From assembly GCA_031987605.1 (NCBI GenBank), contig DALZZF010000009.1, positions 49,119-113,118 of the forward strand: a DNA stretch of 64,000 nt, read 5' to 3'. This stretch comes from JAFAGO01 sp031987605 (GTDB lineage Bacteria > Bacteroidota > Bacteroidia > Flavobacteriales > Weeksellaceae). The notes beneath the pieces are model-generated. The model saw only the letters and a list, made by a program, of their open reading frames with translations. It did not search any database and had not been told where the DNA came from. Both the position numbers and the translations under genes were made by a program. How positions within the stretch are numbered: the first letter of the stretch is position 1; the number at the start of each line of letters is the position of its first letter. Shown in pieces: positions 16,053 to 23,536 of this stretch.

Positions 16053-16664
16053 ATGGATTATCCCAGTAAAGTTTTAGCAAAAGCAGTTGAAGAAATCGCC
16101 GGACTTCCCGGAATCGGCAAAAAATCCGCGTTACGCCTTGCCCTTCATTTACTGAAACAACCTCAGAATCAAGCAATATCTCTGGGAAATGCACTGCAAA
16201 AACTCGTCACTGAAATTCATTACTGCAAAGAGTGTCATAATTTTTCAGATACCGAAATCTGCGACATTTGTGCAAGTCCGAAAAGAAACTCCGAACTGCT
16301 GTGTATAGTAGAAGATGTGCGCGATGTAATGGCGATTGAAAACACCTCAAAATATACGGGAAAATATCTTGTTCTGGGTGGAAAAATTTCACCCATTGAA
16401 GGAATTGGACCCAATCAGCTGAATATTTCCGCCATTGAAAACAAACTTAAATCCGGCGAAGTAAAAGAACTGATTTTCGCATTGAGCGCCACGATGGAAG
16501 GCGATACAACAGCATATTATATTTACAAGAAATTTAAAAACTTCAATGTGAATTTTTCTTCAATTGCACGCGGAATTTCGGTGGGCGATGAACTGGAATA
16601 TGCCGATGAAATATCTCTGGGAAGATCGATTACGAACCGTGTGCCTTACGATGACAAAAACTGA
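16053..16664 (+). CDS. recR: Recombination protein RecR
   Basis: 203 residues from ATG 16053. Order of parts: helix-hairpin-helix with GLPGIGKKSALRLALHLL (about 14-31), four-Cys zinc finger (CKECHNF...ICDIC), Toprim domain from LLCIVEDVRDVMAIE, and the C-terminal Walker-B-like end. RecR works with RecO and RecF to load RecA on gapped DNA. The -7 box 4 bases upstream fixes the start; an upstream in-frame ATG at 15963 is rejected. A glycosyltransferase gene follows after 19 bases. Confidence 0.95.
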   Translation: MDYPSKVLAKAVEEIAGLPGIGKKSALRLALHLLKQPQNQAISLGNALQKLVTEIHYCKECHNFSDTEICDICASPKRNSELLCIVEDVRDVMAIENTSKYTGKYLVLGGKISPIEGIGPNQLNISAIENKLKSGEVKELIFALSATMEGDTTAYYIYKKFKNFNVNFSSIARGISVGDELEYADEISLGRSITNRVPYDDKN

Positions 16665-16683
16665 TTAAAACCTAAAAATCTCC

Positions 16684-17517
16684 ATGAAACTTTCCATTAT
16701 CATCGTGAATTACAACCTTTCAGATCTGCTGCGGAACTGCCTTCGTTCCATAGAAAAGTATGTAACTGATGTGGATTACGAAGTACTGATGATGGATAAT
16801 GCTTCCACAAATCCTGCCTGGAAAAAATTGATTCCGGAATTTCCGAATGTGAAATTTATTGAAAATACAGCAAATGAAGGTTTTGCCAAAGCCAACAATA
16901 AAGCGGTAAAACAGGCAACGGGAGAATATATTCTTTTATTAAATCCCGACACTGAATTTGAAAGCCACGGAATGAAAGAACTGCTGGACTTTGCCGATGC
17001 ACAAAAAAACTTTGGAGGTTTGGGTGTTCGCATGCATGATGCAAGCGGAAACTTTCTTCCAGAAAGTAAACGCTCGGTTCCCGATATGATGAATTCTTTC
17101 GAAAAATTATTTACTAATTTCCGGAAAAATAACTCAAAATCATACTACCGTAATGATATTGGGGAATTCGATATTGCTGAAGTGGACGTTATTACCGGTG
17201 CATTTTTTCTTGCTAAAAAATCCGATTATGAAAAGGCCGGCGGTTTGGATGAAAAATATTTCATGTATGGTGAAGATATTGATCTTTCCTATACGTTTCT
17301 GCAAATGGAACTTCGGAATTTTTATTACGGAAAAATTTCAATCCTACACCACAAAGGCGAAAGCACGGTAAAAGACGGAGTATACCTGAAACGTTTTTAC
17401 GGTGCCATGCAAATTTTTGTGGACAAATACTACCAGCAAAAACCCTTGCAACATTTCTTTTTGACGCTGGGGCTAAAACTGAAATATTTCGGTGAGAAAT
17501 TCAAACTGAAAAAATAA
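16684..17517 (+). CDS. Family 2 glycosyltransferase
   Basis: 277 residues. GT-A fold with MKLSIIIVNYNLSDLLRNCL at the N-terminus, MDNAST at about 37-42, nucleotide-sugar site LLLNPDTEF (about 82-90), and the acceptor-side block GAFFLAKKSDYEKAGGLDE followed by MYGEDIDLSY. This pattern is that of rhamnosyltransferase-like GT2 enzymes, but the sugar cannot be read from sequence. No transmembrane segment. It follows recR by 19 bases and probably shares its transcript; no polysaccharide cluster is nearby. Confidence 0.9.
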   Translation: MKLSIIIVNYNLSDLLRNCLRSIEKYVTDVDYEVLMMDNASTNPAWKKLIPEFPNVKFIENTANEGFAKANNKAVKQATGEYILLLNPDTEFESHGMKELLDFADAQKNFGGLGVRMHDASGNFLPESKRSVPDMMNSFEKLFTNFRKNNSKSYYRNDIGEFDIAEVDVITGAFFLAKKSDYEKAGGLDEKYFMYGEDIDLSYTFLQMELRNFYYGKISILHHKGESTVKDGVYLKRFYGAMQIFVDKYYQQKPLQHFFLTLGLKLKYFGEKFKLKK

Positions 17518-17549
17518 ATTCAAACCATCCATAAAAATATTCCCAACAA

Positions 17550-17578
17550 AAAAACGGTTTGAAAAATCAAACCGTTTC
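17550..17578. terminator. Terminator between glycosyltransferase and secG
   Basis: Stem AAACGGTTTGA (17552-17562) with TCAAACCGTTT (17567-17577). The minus-strand side runs into seven T, so it suits secG best; it can also halt the rightward transcript. Confidence 0.8.
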
Positions 17579-17601
17579 TAAATATTTTATTTCCGTTGCT
17601 C

Positions 17602-17946
17602 TTAATTCGCCGCCGGAGTTGTAGTAGACGTTGCAGGTGCGTTTGATGCTGGCTGTTGCTGCGCCGGAGCAGTAGTTTGTGCCGGAGCTTTTTTCTGCAC
17701 TGTTGAAACAGGAGAAGCCGTAAGTACGATGCTTAAAACAATCAGAACTACAATGGTAATTCCCAAAGTCCAGGTTGATTTTTCCATAAAATCATTCGTT
17801 CTCTGAACCCCAAACTGTGCGGAAGATGTACCTCCGAAAGTTCCGGAAAGACCACCACCTTTCGGATTTTGTGCCATGATAATGATAATCAGAAGAATCG
17901 ATGCAATCATGATTAACACCATAAATAAAGTGAATATCGTACCCAT
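17602..17946 (-). CDS. secG: Preprotein translocase subunit SecG
   Basis: 114 residues. First membrane helix at about 3-25, then the SecG signature AQNPKGGGLSGTFGG (about 25-39), second helix at about 58-82, then a Pro/Ala/Thr/Gln-rich tail of about 30 residues typical of Bacteroidetes SecG. It supports SecYE in protein export through the inner membrane. Single gene with its own -7 box (TATATTTG at 17968-17975). Confidence 0.95.
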   Translation of the reverse strand: MGTIFTLFMVLIMIASILLIIIIMAQNPKGGGLSGTFGGTSSAQFGVQRTNDFMEKSTWTLGITIVVLIVLSIVLTASPVSTVQKKAPAQTTAPAQQQPASNAPATSTTTPAAN

Positions 17947-17967
17947 TTTGTTTTAAAATTTAGGCTG

Positions 17968-17975
17968 CAAATATA
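17968..17975 (-). promoter_or_regulatory. -7 box of secG
   Basis: TATATTTG on the minus strand, 21 bases before the ATG. Confidence 0.55.
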
Positions 17976-18030
17976 CTTATTTTTTTCTAATCATAAAGAG
18001 TCAACCTCCCGAAAATTACGGAGAAATTTG

Positions 18031-18038
18031 TAAATTTG
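18031..18038 (+). promoter_or_regulatory. -7 box of pcrA-like helicase gene
   Basis: TAAATTTG, exact match, 21 bases before the ATG at 18060. Confidence 0.55.
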
Positions 18039-18059
18039 TAGGATTTAATTTCATATTTG

Positions 18060-20399
18060 ATGGAAGATTATCTGAAAGGACTGAATGAACCCCAACTCGA
18101 AGCCGTAACCACATTACAAGGACCGTTAATGGTGCTTGCTGGAGCCGGTTCCGGAAAAACACGCGTGCTTACCATGCGCATTGCCCACTTAATTACCAAC
18201 GGTGTGGATCCTTTCAATATTCTCGCGCTCACTTTTACCAATAAAGCCGCCCGGGAAATGAAAGATCGTATTGCAAAAGTGGTAGGAAACAGCAATGCAA
18301 GAAGTTTGTGGATGGGTACTTTTCACTCGGTTTTTGCCAGAATTCTTCGAAGTGAAGCCCATTTTCTGGGATTTCCTTCAGATTTTACCATTTATGATAC
18401 TCAGGATTCTCTGAATGTTCTGAAAAAAGTGATGAAAGACCTGAACATCGATACCGAACTCTACAAACCCAAGAAAGTTCAGTCCAGAATTTCATCCTAT
18501 AAAAATAATCTGATTACGGTAAAAGCCTATTTCAGCAATCCTGAACTGATGGAAGCCGATGAACGCGCCAATATGAAACACATCGGAACCATTTACCAGA
18601 AATATGTGGATCAGTGTTTCCGAAACGGCGCCATGGATTTTGATGATTTATTATTGAGAACCAATGAACTGCTCACCCGATTTCCGGAAGTTTTGGCAAA
18701 ATATCAGGATCGCTTCCGCTATATTTTGGTGGATGAGTATCAGGATACCAATCATTCCCAGTATCTGATTGTGAAAGCACTGGCTTCCAAATTTGAAAAC
18801 ATCTGTGTGGTAGGCGATGATGCGCAGTCGATTTACTCATTTCGTGGAGCCAACATTTACAACATCCTGAATTTCAAAAAAGATTATCCGGATGCGAAAA
18901 CTGTTTCGCTGGAGCAGAATTACCGTTCCACCCAAACCATCGTGGATGCTGCCAATGTAGTGATTTCAAAAAATACCCAGCAGTTTAAGAAAAACGTATT
19001 CAGCGATAATGAAGTGGGCGAAAAAATAAAAGTATACCGCGCACTTTCCGATGCGGATGAAGCCAATTTCGTCGCCGCAAATATTTGGGAACTGCAAAAC
19101 AGAGAACAGCGAAAATTCAATGATTTTGCAATTCTGTACCGCACCAATTCGCAAACCAGAGCATTTGAAGATGCTTTGCGAAAAAAGAATATTCCGTATC
19201 GTGTGTATGGCGGACTTTCATTTTACCAAAGAAAAGAAGTGAAAGATCTGGTGGCCTATCTCCGGCTTTTGGTGAATGAAAACGATTCTGAAGCATTATT
19301 AAGAATCATCAATTATCCTACACGCGGAATTGGAGAAACCACCCAAAATAAACTGATTGTTTTTGCCGATTCACAACAGATTTCATTGGCTAAACTCTTG
19401 GATAATCTTGGGTTTTACGCCCCGCAATTAGGCTTAAACAACGGAATCCTGACAAAACTTTCCGATTTCTGGAATATGGTAAAAGCATTTCAGGTGATGC
19501 TGAAATCCGACAATATTTACAATGTTGCCATGGAAGTAGCCAAACGAAGCGGATTGATAAAATTCCTGAAAGACGACCAAACTCCGGAAGGTATTTCCAG
19601 AGTGGAAAACATTCAGGAACTGATGAATTCCATGCAAGGATTTCTGGAAGAACAACAACAATTGGAAGACGGAGATCCTTCCCTATCCAACTTCCTTGGA
19701 AATATTGCTTTAACCACAGATTCTGATAAAAAAGAAGAAGGAACCGATGATAAAGTTTCATTGATGACGATCCACCTTTCCAAAGGGCTGGAATTTCCCG
19801 TGGTACACCTGGTTGGACTGGAAGAAAATCTGTTCCCGAGTTTCATGAGTTCCTCCACCCGTGAAGAATTGGAGGAAGAACGGCGATTGTTTTATGTTGC
19901 CTTAACCCGAGCGGAAAAAGAAGTCGTTTTCACGTATGCAATTTCGCGATTTCAGTGGGGAAAAATTACCGACGGTGAACCTTCACGGTTTTTAAGCGAG
20001 GTGGATTCCAGATTTATCGATTTCATTAATCCTGCGGAGGAAAGAAAATTCATTAATCGTTCCGGATTAAAATCCAATATTTTTGATGATGAGCCTTCCG
20101 TTCCGCGCTCATTCAAAAAAGTAGAACCGAAGAAAAACATCAGCCGCAACGATTCGGAAATGCCTGCTGCAACACCTAAAAACCTGAAACCGATTGCTTC
20201 TGCAAGGATTAATACGCCAAATGGCGGTTCTTCGGAAAATATTGAAGTGGGAGATCGCGTGCGCCACGACCGTTTCGGCATTGGAGAAGTTACTTTTCTG
20301 GATGGAACCGATCCTGAAAACATCAAAGCCAAAGTGCTGTTTCAACATGAAGGGGAAAAGAATTTAATCTTAAAATTTGCAAAACTCACAAAGATTTAA
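18060..20399 (+). CDS. UvrD/PcrA-type DNA helicase
   Basis: 779 residues from ATG 18060 (the preceding in-frame TTG is ignored). Superfamily 1A motifs: Walker A AGAGSGKT (27-34), ALTFTNKAAREM, DEYQDTN (motif II), VVGDDAQSIYSFRGA (motif III), LEQNYRS (IV), TIHLSKGLEF (V) and FYVALTRA (VI). The last 60 residues, GDRVRHDRFGIGEV, form the Tudor-like domain that binds RNA polymerase in PcrA/UvrD. Acts in repair and replication-transcription conflict removal. Single gene; the 3' side carries a short-word repeat array rather than a clear terminator. Confidence 0.95.
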   Translation: MEDYLKGLNEPQLEAVTTLQGPLMVLAGAGSGKTRVLTMRIAHLITNGVDPFNILALTFTNKAAREMKDRIAKVVGNSNARSLWMGTFHSVFARILRSEAHFLGFPSDFTIYDTQDSLNVLKKVMKDLNIDTELYKPKKVQSRISSYKNNLITVKAYFSNPELMEADERANMKHIGTIYQKYVDQCFRNGAMDFDDLLLRTNELLTRFPEVLAKYQDRFRYILVDEYQDTNHSQYLIVKALASKFENICVVGDDAQSIYSFRGANIYNILNFKKDYPDAKTVSLEQNYRSTQTIVDAANVVISKNTQQFKKNVFSDNEVGEKIKVYRALSDADEANFVAANIWELQNREQRKFNDFAILYRTNSQTRAFEDALRKKNIPYRVYGGLSFYQRKEVKDLVAYLRLLVNENDSEALLRIINYPTRGIGETTQNKLIVFADSQQISLAKLLDNLGFYAPQLGLNNGILTKLSDFWNMVKAFQVMLKSDNIYNVAMEVAKRSGLIKFLKDDQTPEGISRVENIQELMNSMQGFLEEQQQLEDGDPSLSNFLGNIALTTDSDKKEEGTDDKVSLMTIHLSKGLEFPVVHLVGLEENLFPSFMSSSTREELEEERRLFYVALTRAEKEVVFTYAISRFQWGKITDGEPSRFLSEVDSRFIDFINPAEERKFINRSGLKSNIFDDEPSVPRSFKKVEPKKNISRNDSEMPAATPKNLKPIASARINTPNGGSSENIEVGDRVRHDRFGIGEVTFLDGTDPENIKAKVLFQHEGEKNLILKFAKLTKI

Positions 20400-20410
20400 T
20401 GACTTTCGTT

Positions 20411-20477
20411 ATTTGAAAATTTGAGAAATCTGAAGATTTGAAGATTTGAAGGTCTGAAGTTTTGAGGGTTTGAATAA
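20411..20477 (+). repeat. TTTGAAGA-type word array after helicase gene
   Basis: Tandem words ATTTGAAA, TTTGAGAA, TCTGAAGA, TTTGAAGA, TTTGAAGG, TCTGAAGT, TTTGAGGG, TTTGAATA, starting 12 bases after the stop, same strand as the gene. Confidence 0.75.
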
Positions 20478-20529
20478 TTGCAATTTCACTCTGACTCCTT
20501 TTATATCACCCTATTCGTTTTTACTTTTT

Positions 20530-20594
20530 CCTTCTGCCTTGGCTCTTTTCCCTGTTCCCTTGGCTCTTTTTCACCCTTCTGCCTTGGCTCTTTT
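20530..20594 (-). repeat. Three 20-base units after mscS
   Basis: Minus strand reads AAAAGAGCCAAGGCAGAAGG twice and AAAAGAGCCAAGGGAACAGG once (20575-20594, 20551-20570, 20530-20549). The first unit overlaps the mscS stop codon. A related unit follows kefC at 58952. Confidence 0.8.
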
Positions 20595-21936
20595 AACTCT
20601 TCTCTTCCCGATGCAAAACCACATCCGCCGGATCCGAGTTAGTATTGCTGTATACCCTTAATTTAAAATAATGAACAGCAGCAAGAAGTTGGTTCATAAT
20701 TTCGGCAACAATCGCTTCGTATTCCATCAAAACAGTAGTGTTGGTAAAAGCATAAAGCTGTACAGGAAGCCCTGTTTCTTCTGGTTGAAGTGTGCGCACC
20801 ATCAACGTCATTTTCTGATTGATCTTTGGATGGTTTTTCAAAACCCAAAGCGCATACTGCATAAACAGATCATTATTGGTTATACGAAAAGCATTGACCG
20901 GCAGCAAAATATCCGAATCCGTTTTTAGTTTTTTTTCACTTACTTCTTTCTGATGGTTTTCGATATATTTTTTGAGGACAGAAATCTTTTTCATTTCTTC
21001 CAGCTCAGCATCATTAAAAAAACGAATATCTGCCTGATTTACATACAGATTCCGCGTAAATCTTCTTCCTCCGGAAACCGACATTCCGCGCCAGTTCTGG
21101 AAGGAATCGGAAACCAATGAATACGGTGGAATGGTAACAATAGTATTGTCGAAATTACGAATTTTCACGGTGGTTAATGTAATCTGGGTAACAATTCCGT
21201 CGGCATTATTTTTCGACATGGTAATCCAGTCTCCGATTTTCACAATATCATTCACAGAAACCTGAATACTCGCCACAAAACCAAGAATGGTATCTTTAAA
21301 AATCAAAAGCAATATCGCCGAAGCCGCACCCAAACCTGTGATGAAAACCATCGGGTTTTTCCCGGACAGAATGGAAAAAAGAATAATAACGCCAATAAAA
21401 TAAAAGAAAATTTTCACCACCTGAATATAACTTTCAATCGGTTTATCATTCAGTCCGTCTTTGTCTTTCAGTGTATCTCCGAATGCATTAATGACCGACA
21501 AAAAAAGCCATATAACATAAAAAATCAGATAAATATCCGTGAGTTTATTGGCAAAGGTGATGAATGCCGGAAAAGCTTCAAAAATAATCGGAATACTTCC
21601 TTTCACTAATCCAAAAGGAATAATCATGGCGAGAAAATGCGGAAATCTGCGGCGGTGCAGCCTTCCGAAAAATTTCATCTGCGGATGTCTTTCCAACCGT
21701 TTGAAAACGCCACGAAGAATTGCTTTGGTAATGTATTGCAGCAAAAAAACCAGAACAACCAGTATCGTTAATAAAAAAAGCATATTGATATAGGTAATCC
21801 AGGTATCCGGAACTCCCCATTTTTCCAAAAGATTCATGGACCAATTGCTGATGATATTGGTGGATTTTGTGATTTTTTCAATATCGCTTCCCGGAACCAC
21901 TTCCGGAATAGGATTTTGATGTTGTGAATTTTGCAT
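20593..21936 (-). CDS. MscS-family mechanosensitive channel, YbdG-like long form
   Basis: 447 residues from ATG 21936. Four to five membrane helices occupy about 35-200, followed by the MscS pore and beta domain with VFITGLGAASAILLLIFKDT and VNDIVKIGDWITM, and a long C-terminal part with VSVSGGRRFTRNLYVNQADI typical of miniconductance channels (YbdG/MscM type). Protects against osmotic downshock in the inner membrane. A -7 box TATCTTTG ends 3 bases before the ATG. An attenuator-like small unit lies directly upstream (22001-22150). Confidence 0.92.
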   Translation of the reverse strand: MQNSQHQNPIPEVVPGSDIEKITKSTNIISNWSMNLLEKWGVPDTWITYINMLFLLTILVVLVFLLQYITKAILRGVFKRLERHPQMKFFGRLHRRRFPHFLAMIIPFGLVKGSIPIIFEAFPAFITFANKLTDIYLIFYVIWLFLSVINAFGDTLKDKDGLNDKPIESYIQVVKIFFYFIGVIILFSILSGKNPMVFITGLGAASAILLLIFKDTILGFVASIQVSVNDIVKIGDWITMSKNNADGIVTQITLTTVKIRNFDNTIVTIPPYSLVSDSFQNWRGMSVSGGRRFTRNLYVNQADIRFFNDAELEEMKKISVLKKYIENHQKEVSEKKLKTDSDILLPVNAFRITNNDLFMQYALWVLKNHPKINQKMTLMVRTLQPEETGLPVQLYAFTNTTVLMEYEAIVAEIMNQLLAAVHYFKLRVYSNTNSDPADVVLHREEKS

Positions 21937-21939
21937 ATA

Positions 21940-21947
21940 CAAAGATA
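21940..21947 (-). promoter_or_regulatory. -7 box of mscS, 3 bases before ATG
   Basis: TATCTTTG then TAT then ATG (minus strand): leaderless candidate. An earlier in-frame TTG is inside the box. Confidence 0.6.
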
Positions 21948-22000
21948 AGATTTACCAACAAATCCTATCTCTGTATAAAATATGCAAAATGAAAAATTTG

Positions 22001-22024
22001 AAAAAAAGTAAGGAAAGCTTACTT
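22001..22024 (-). terminator. Terminator of small unit upstream of mscS
   Basis: Minus strand AAGTAAG-CTTTC-CTTACTT followed by further T residues. Its 5' stem half is also the 3' half of a competing 11-bp hairpin (22018-22059). Confidence 0.6.
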
Positions 22025-22059
22025 TGATATTCGTTCAAGCATTAGAAAATCAAAGTAAG
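22018..22059 (-). promoter_or_regulatory. Competing hairpin, possible antiterminator
   Basis: CTTACTTTGAT (minus, 22059-22049) pairs perfectly with ATCAAAGTAAG (22028-22018), loop 20. It shares AAGTAAG with the terminator stem, so the two cannot form together. Confidence 0.45.
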
Positions 22060-22066
22060 TTTTCAT
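22019..22066 (-). CDS. Possible 15-codon leader peptide upstream of mscS
   Basis: ATG to TAA reads MKTYFDFLMLERISK. It spans both halves of the 11-bp hairpin and stops inside the shared terminator stem, as leader peptides of attenuators do. No enriched amino acid pointing to a tRNA signal is visible. Too short for coding statistics; could be chance. Confidence 0.3.
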   Translation of the reverse strand: MKTYFDFLMLERISK

Positions 22067-22102
22067 GGTTATTAGCCGTATATTTTATTGTGTTTTCACT
22101 TG

Positions 22103-22110
22103 CAAAAATA
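22103..22110 (-). promoter_or_regulatory. -7 box of small unit between luxR and mscS
   Basis: TATTTTTG on the minus strand, 36 bases upstream of the 15-codon ORF. Confidence 0.5.
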
Positions 22111-22133
22111 ACCAAGATTCCTTTATTTTGAAA

Positions 22134-22149
22134 TACCACTAAAGGGGTA
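22134..22149. promoter_or_regulatory. LuxR-like dyad upstream of small unit
   Basis: Minus strand TACCCCTTTAGTGGTA, 6 of 8 base pairs symmetric, centred about 44 bases before the expected transcription start: the usual place for an activator of the LuxR/NarL type. Confidence 0.4.
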
Positions 22150-22151
22150 TA

Positions 22152-22826
22152 TTACTTCATCGTATTATACATATTATACAGAAACACCAGTTCTGATACT
22201 TTACGAATTCCCAATTTTTTATAAATATTTCGGGAATGTGTTTTCACCGTGTGCTCAGACAAATGCAGATGATGGGCGATTTCCTTTTTGGATTTTCCTT
22301 CTACAATCAGTTCTACAATCTCCAATTCGCGTTCGGTAAGATCAGTAATCAGATTTTCCTTTTCAGTGGCTTCTTCATCGGCAAGCCTTGCAATGGTAAT
22401 GGCATACTTCGGTTCTTGTCCGTTTTTAAAAGCAGTTTTGGAAGTTCCCACAACATTCTTGTACAATTTGTCACGATTCAGGAGTTTATATTTTAAATTC
22501 AAATACCCCGGATTATCGTTTTTAAAGAATATTGCAGATTTAATCAGCGTGTGCAATGCTGATGAATGAATGGTTTTAATGTAATAAATATAATCAAGAC
22601 CTTTCAGCCAATTGTGTGTAAAGCCGTAAAAATCACGGAAATTATCATTCAGGCAAATCGGTCGGTAATTTTCCACATCGTGAAGCGTAATCATGTATTT
22701 GGAACGGTTGATAATTTCCAGAAAGTTTTCCTGCTGATCCTGAAGTTTTGAGAAAGGAAAGTTTTCAAGCTCTTTCAATAAGTTATCTAAACTTTTTTCC
22801 GTTTTCTCAAAAATCATAATACACAA
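22152..22826 (-). CDS. LuxR-type transcriptional regulator with PAS-like N-terminus
   Basis: 224 residues. The C-terminal 65 residues are a LuxR/GerE helix-turn-helix: LTERELEIVELIVEGKSKKE followed by IAHHLHLSEHTVKTHSRNIYKKLG. The N-terminal 150 residues look like a single PAS-type sensor (CLNDNFRDFYGFTHNWLKGL); no phosphoacceptor receiver domain is present. Start is the first ATG 8 bases after a -7 box; Met4 is an alternative. Related dyads lie just after its stop codon and upstream of its promoter, so it may control itself and the small unit before mscS. Signal unknown. Confidence 0.85.
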   Translation of the reverse strand: MCIMIFEKTEKSLDNLLKELENFPFSKLQDQQENFLEIINRSKYMITLHDVENYRPICLNDNFRDFYGFTHNWLKGLDYIYYIKTIHSSALHTLIKSAIFFKNDNPGYLNLKYKLLNRDKLYKNVVGTSKTAFKNGQEPKYAITIARLADEEATEKENLITDLTERELEIVELIVEGKSKKEIAHHLHLSEHTVKTHSRNIYKKLGIRKVSELVFLYNMYNTMK

Positions 22827-22834
22827 TGTTTTAG

Positions 22835-22842
22835 CAAAAATA
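22835..22842 (-). promoter_or_regulatory. -7 box of luxR-type gene
   Basis: TATTTTTG on the minus strand, 8 bases before the ATG. Confidence 0.55.
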
Positions 22843-22888
22843 AATTAAAAAGCACATAGTAAAAGACCCTCACCTGCTATTTCCATCA

Positions 22889-22898
22889 TAAAGTGGTA
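22889..22898. promoter_or_regulatory. Half-site like the LuxR dyad
   Basis: Minus strand TACCACTTTA, matching TACCCCTTTA of the downstream dyad at 9 of 10 bases, about 60 bases upstream of the expected start of luxR transcription. Confidence 0.3.
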
Positions 22899-22971
22899 TG
22901 AAATGAATAACAATTTACAGTTTAAATTTAATTATCAATACTGAAAAAAAAACATTGCAAAAAACAATCTT

Positions 22972-23433
22972 TCAGATCGGAATGGAAATCCCGGTTTTTA
23001 CGAGATTCATGCAAACATACGTTTTGAAATTTTTAATATTGGGATTATTGAAAAACAACCGATGCGTCACTAATTCGTAATCATGCATCGAAGGAACAAT
23101 AATCACCAGCATAAAATCTGCATTTCCGGTAACATAATAGCATTGCTGAACTTCGGGCGAATTCCGGAATATTTCCTTGGCTTCTTCAATATCGCTTAGT
23201 TTATCGCGTTCCATCACGACTTCCACAATCAGGGTTACAAATTTCCCTATATGCTCGTGGTCGATGATGGCGACATTAGAAGAAATTACTCCGGCTTCAG
23301 TCATTTTTTTTATTCTTCGCTGAACAGCGGCAGCCGACAAACCAATGCGCTCACCAATTTCTTTTTGAGGAGTATAATTATCCTTCTGAATAATCCTCAA
23401 AATTCCCAAATCGAAAGAATCTAACTCAAACAT
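22972..23433 (-). CDS. Lrp/AsnC-family transcriptional regulator
   Basis: 153 residues. N-terminal winged helix-turn-helix (DLGILRIIQKDNYTPQKEIG, GLSAAAVQRRIKKM) and C-terminal RAM ligand domain (VQQCYYVTGNADFMLVIIV). It faces an EamA exporter gene across 103 bases with back-to-back -7 boxes, a layout typical of a regulator of the neighbouring amino acid or metabolite exporter. A 15-bp dyad covers the exporter's -7 box. Effector unknown. Confidence 0.92.
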   Translation of the reverse strand: MFELDSFDLGILRIIQKDNYTPQKEIGERIGLSAAAVQRRIKKMTEAGVISSNVAIIDHEHIGKFVTLIVEVVMERDKLSDIEEAKEIFRNSPEVQQCYYVTGNADFMLVIIVPSMHDYELVTHRLFFNNPNIKNFKTYVCMNLVKTGISIPI

Positions 23434-23467
23434 GCTGTAAAATGAAATTTTATTGCGTTTATATACT

Positions 23468-23475
23468 CAAAATTA
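23468..23475 (-). promoter_or_regulatory. -7 box of asnC-type gene
   Basis: TAATTTTG on the minus strand; TTG lies 22 bases further upstream. Confidence 0.55.
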
Positions 23476-23495
23476 AGGATTTTTCACATTCAATT

Positions 23496-23510
23496 TGCAA
23501 TAGATTTGCA
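23496..23510. promoter_or_regulatory. 15-bp dyad over the eamA -7 box
   Basis: TGCAA-TAGAT-TTGCA, perfect 5-bp arms. 15 bp is the usual Lrp/AsnC site length; it would block the eamA promoter. Confidence 0.4.
23501..23508 (+). promoter_or_regulatory. -7 box of eamA-type gene
   Basis: TAGATTTG, exact match, 28 bases before the ATG. Confidence 0.6.
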
Positions 23511-23536
23511 TTTTAGAAAGATTCAGAGTATAAAAA

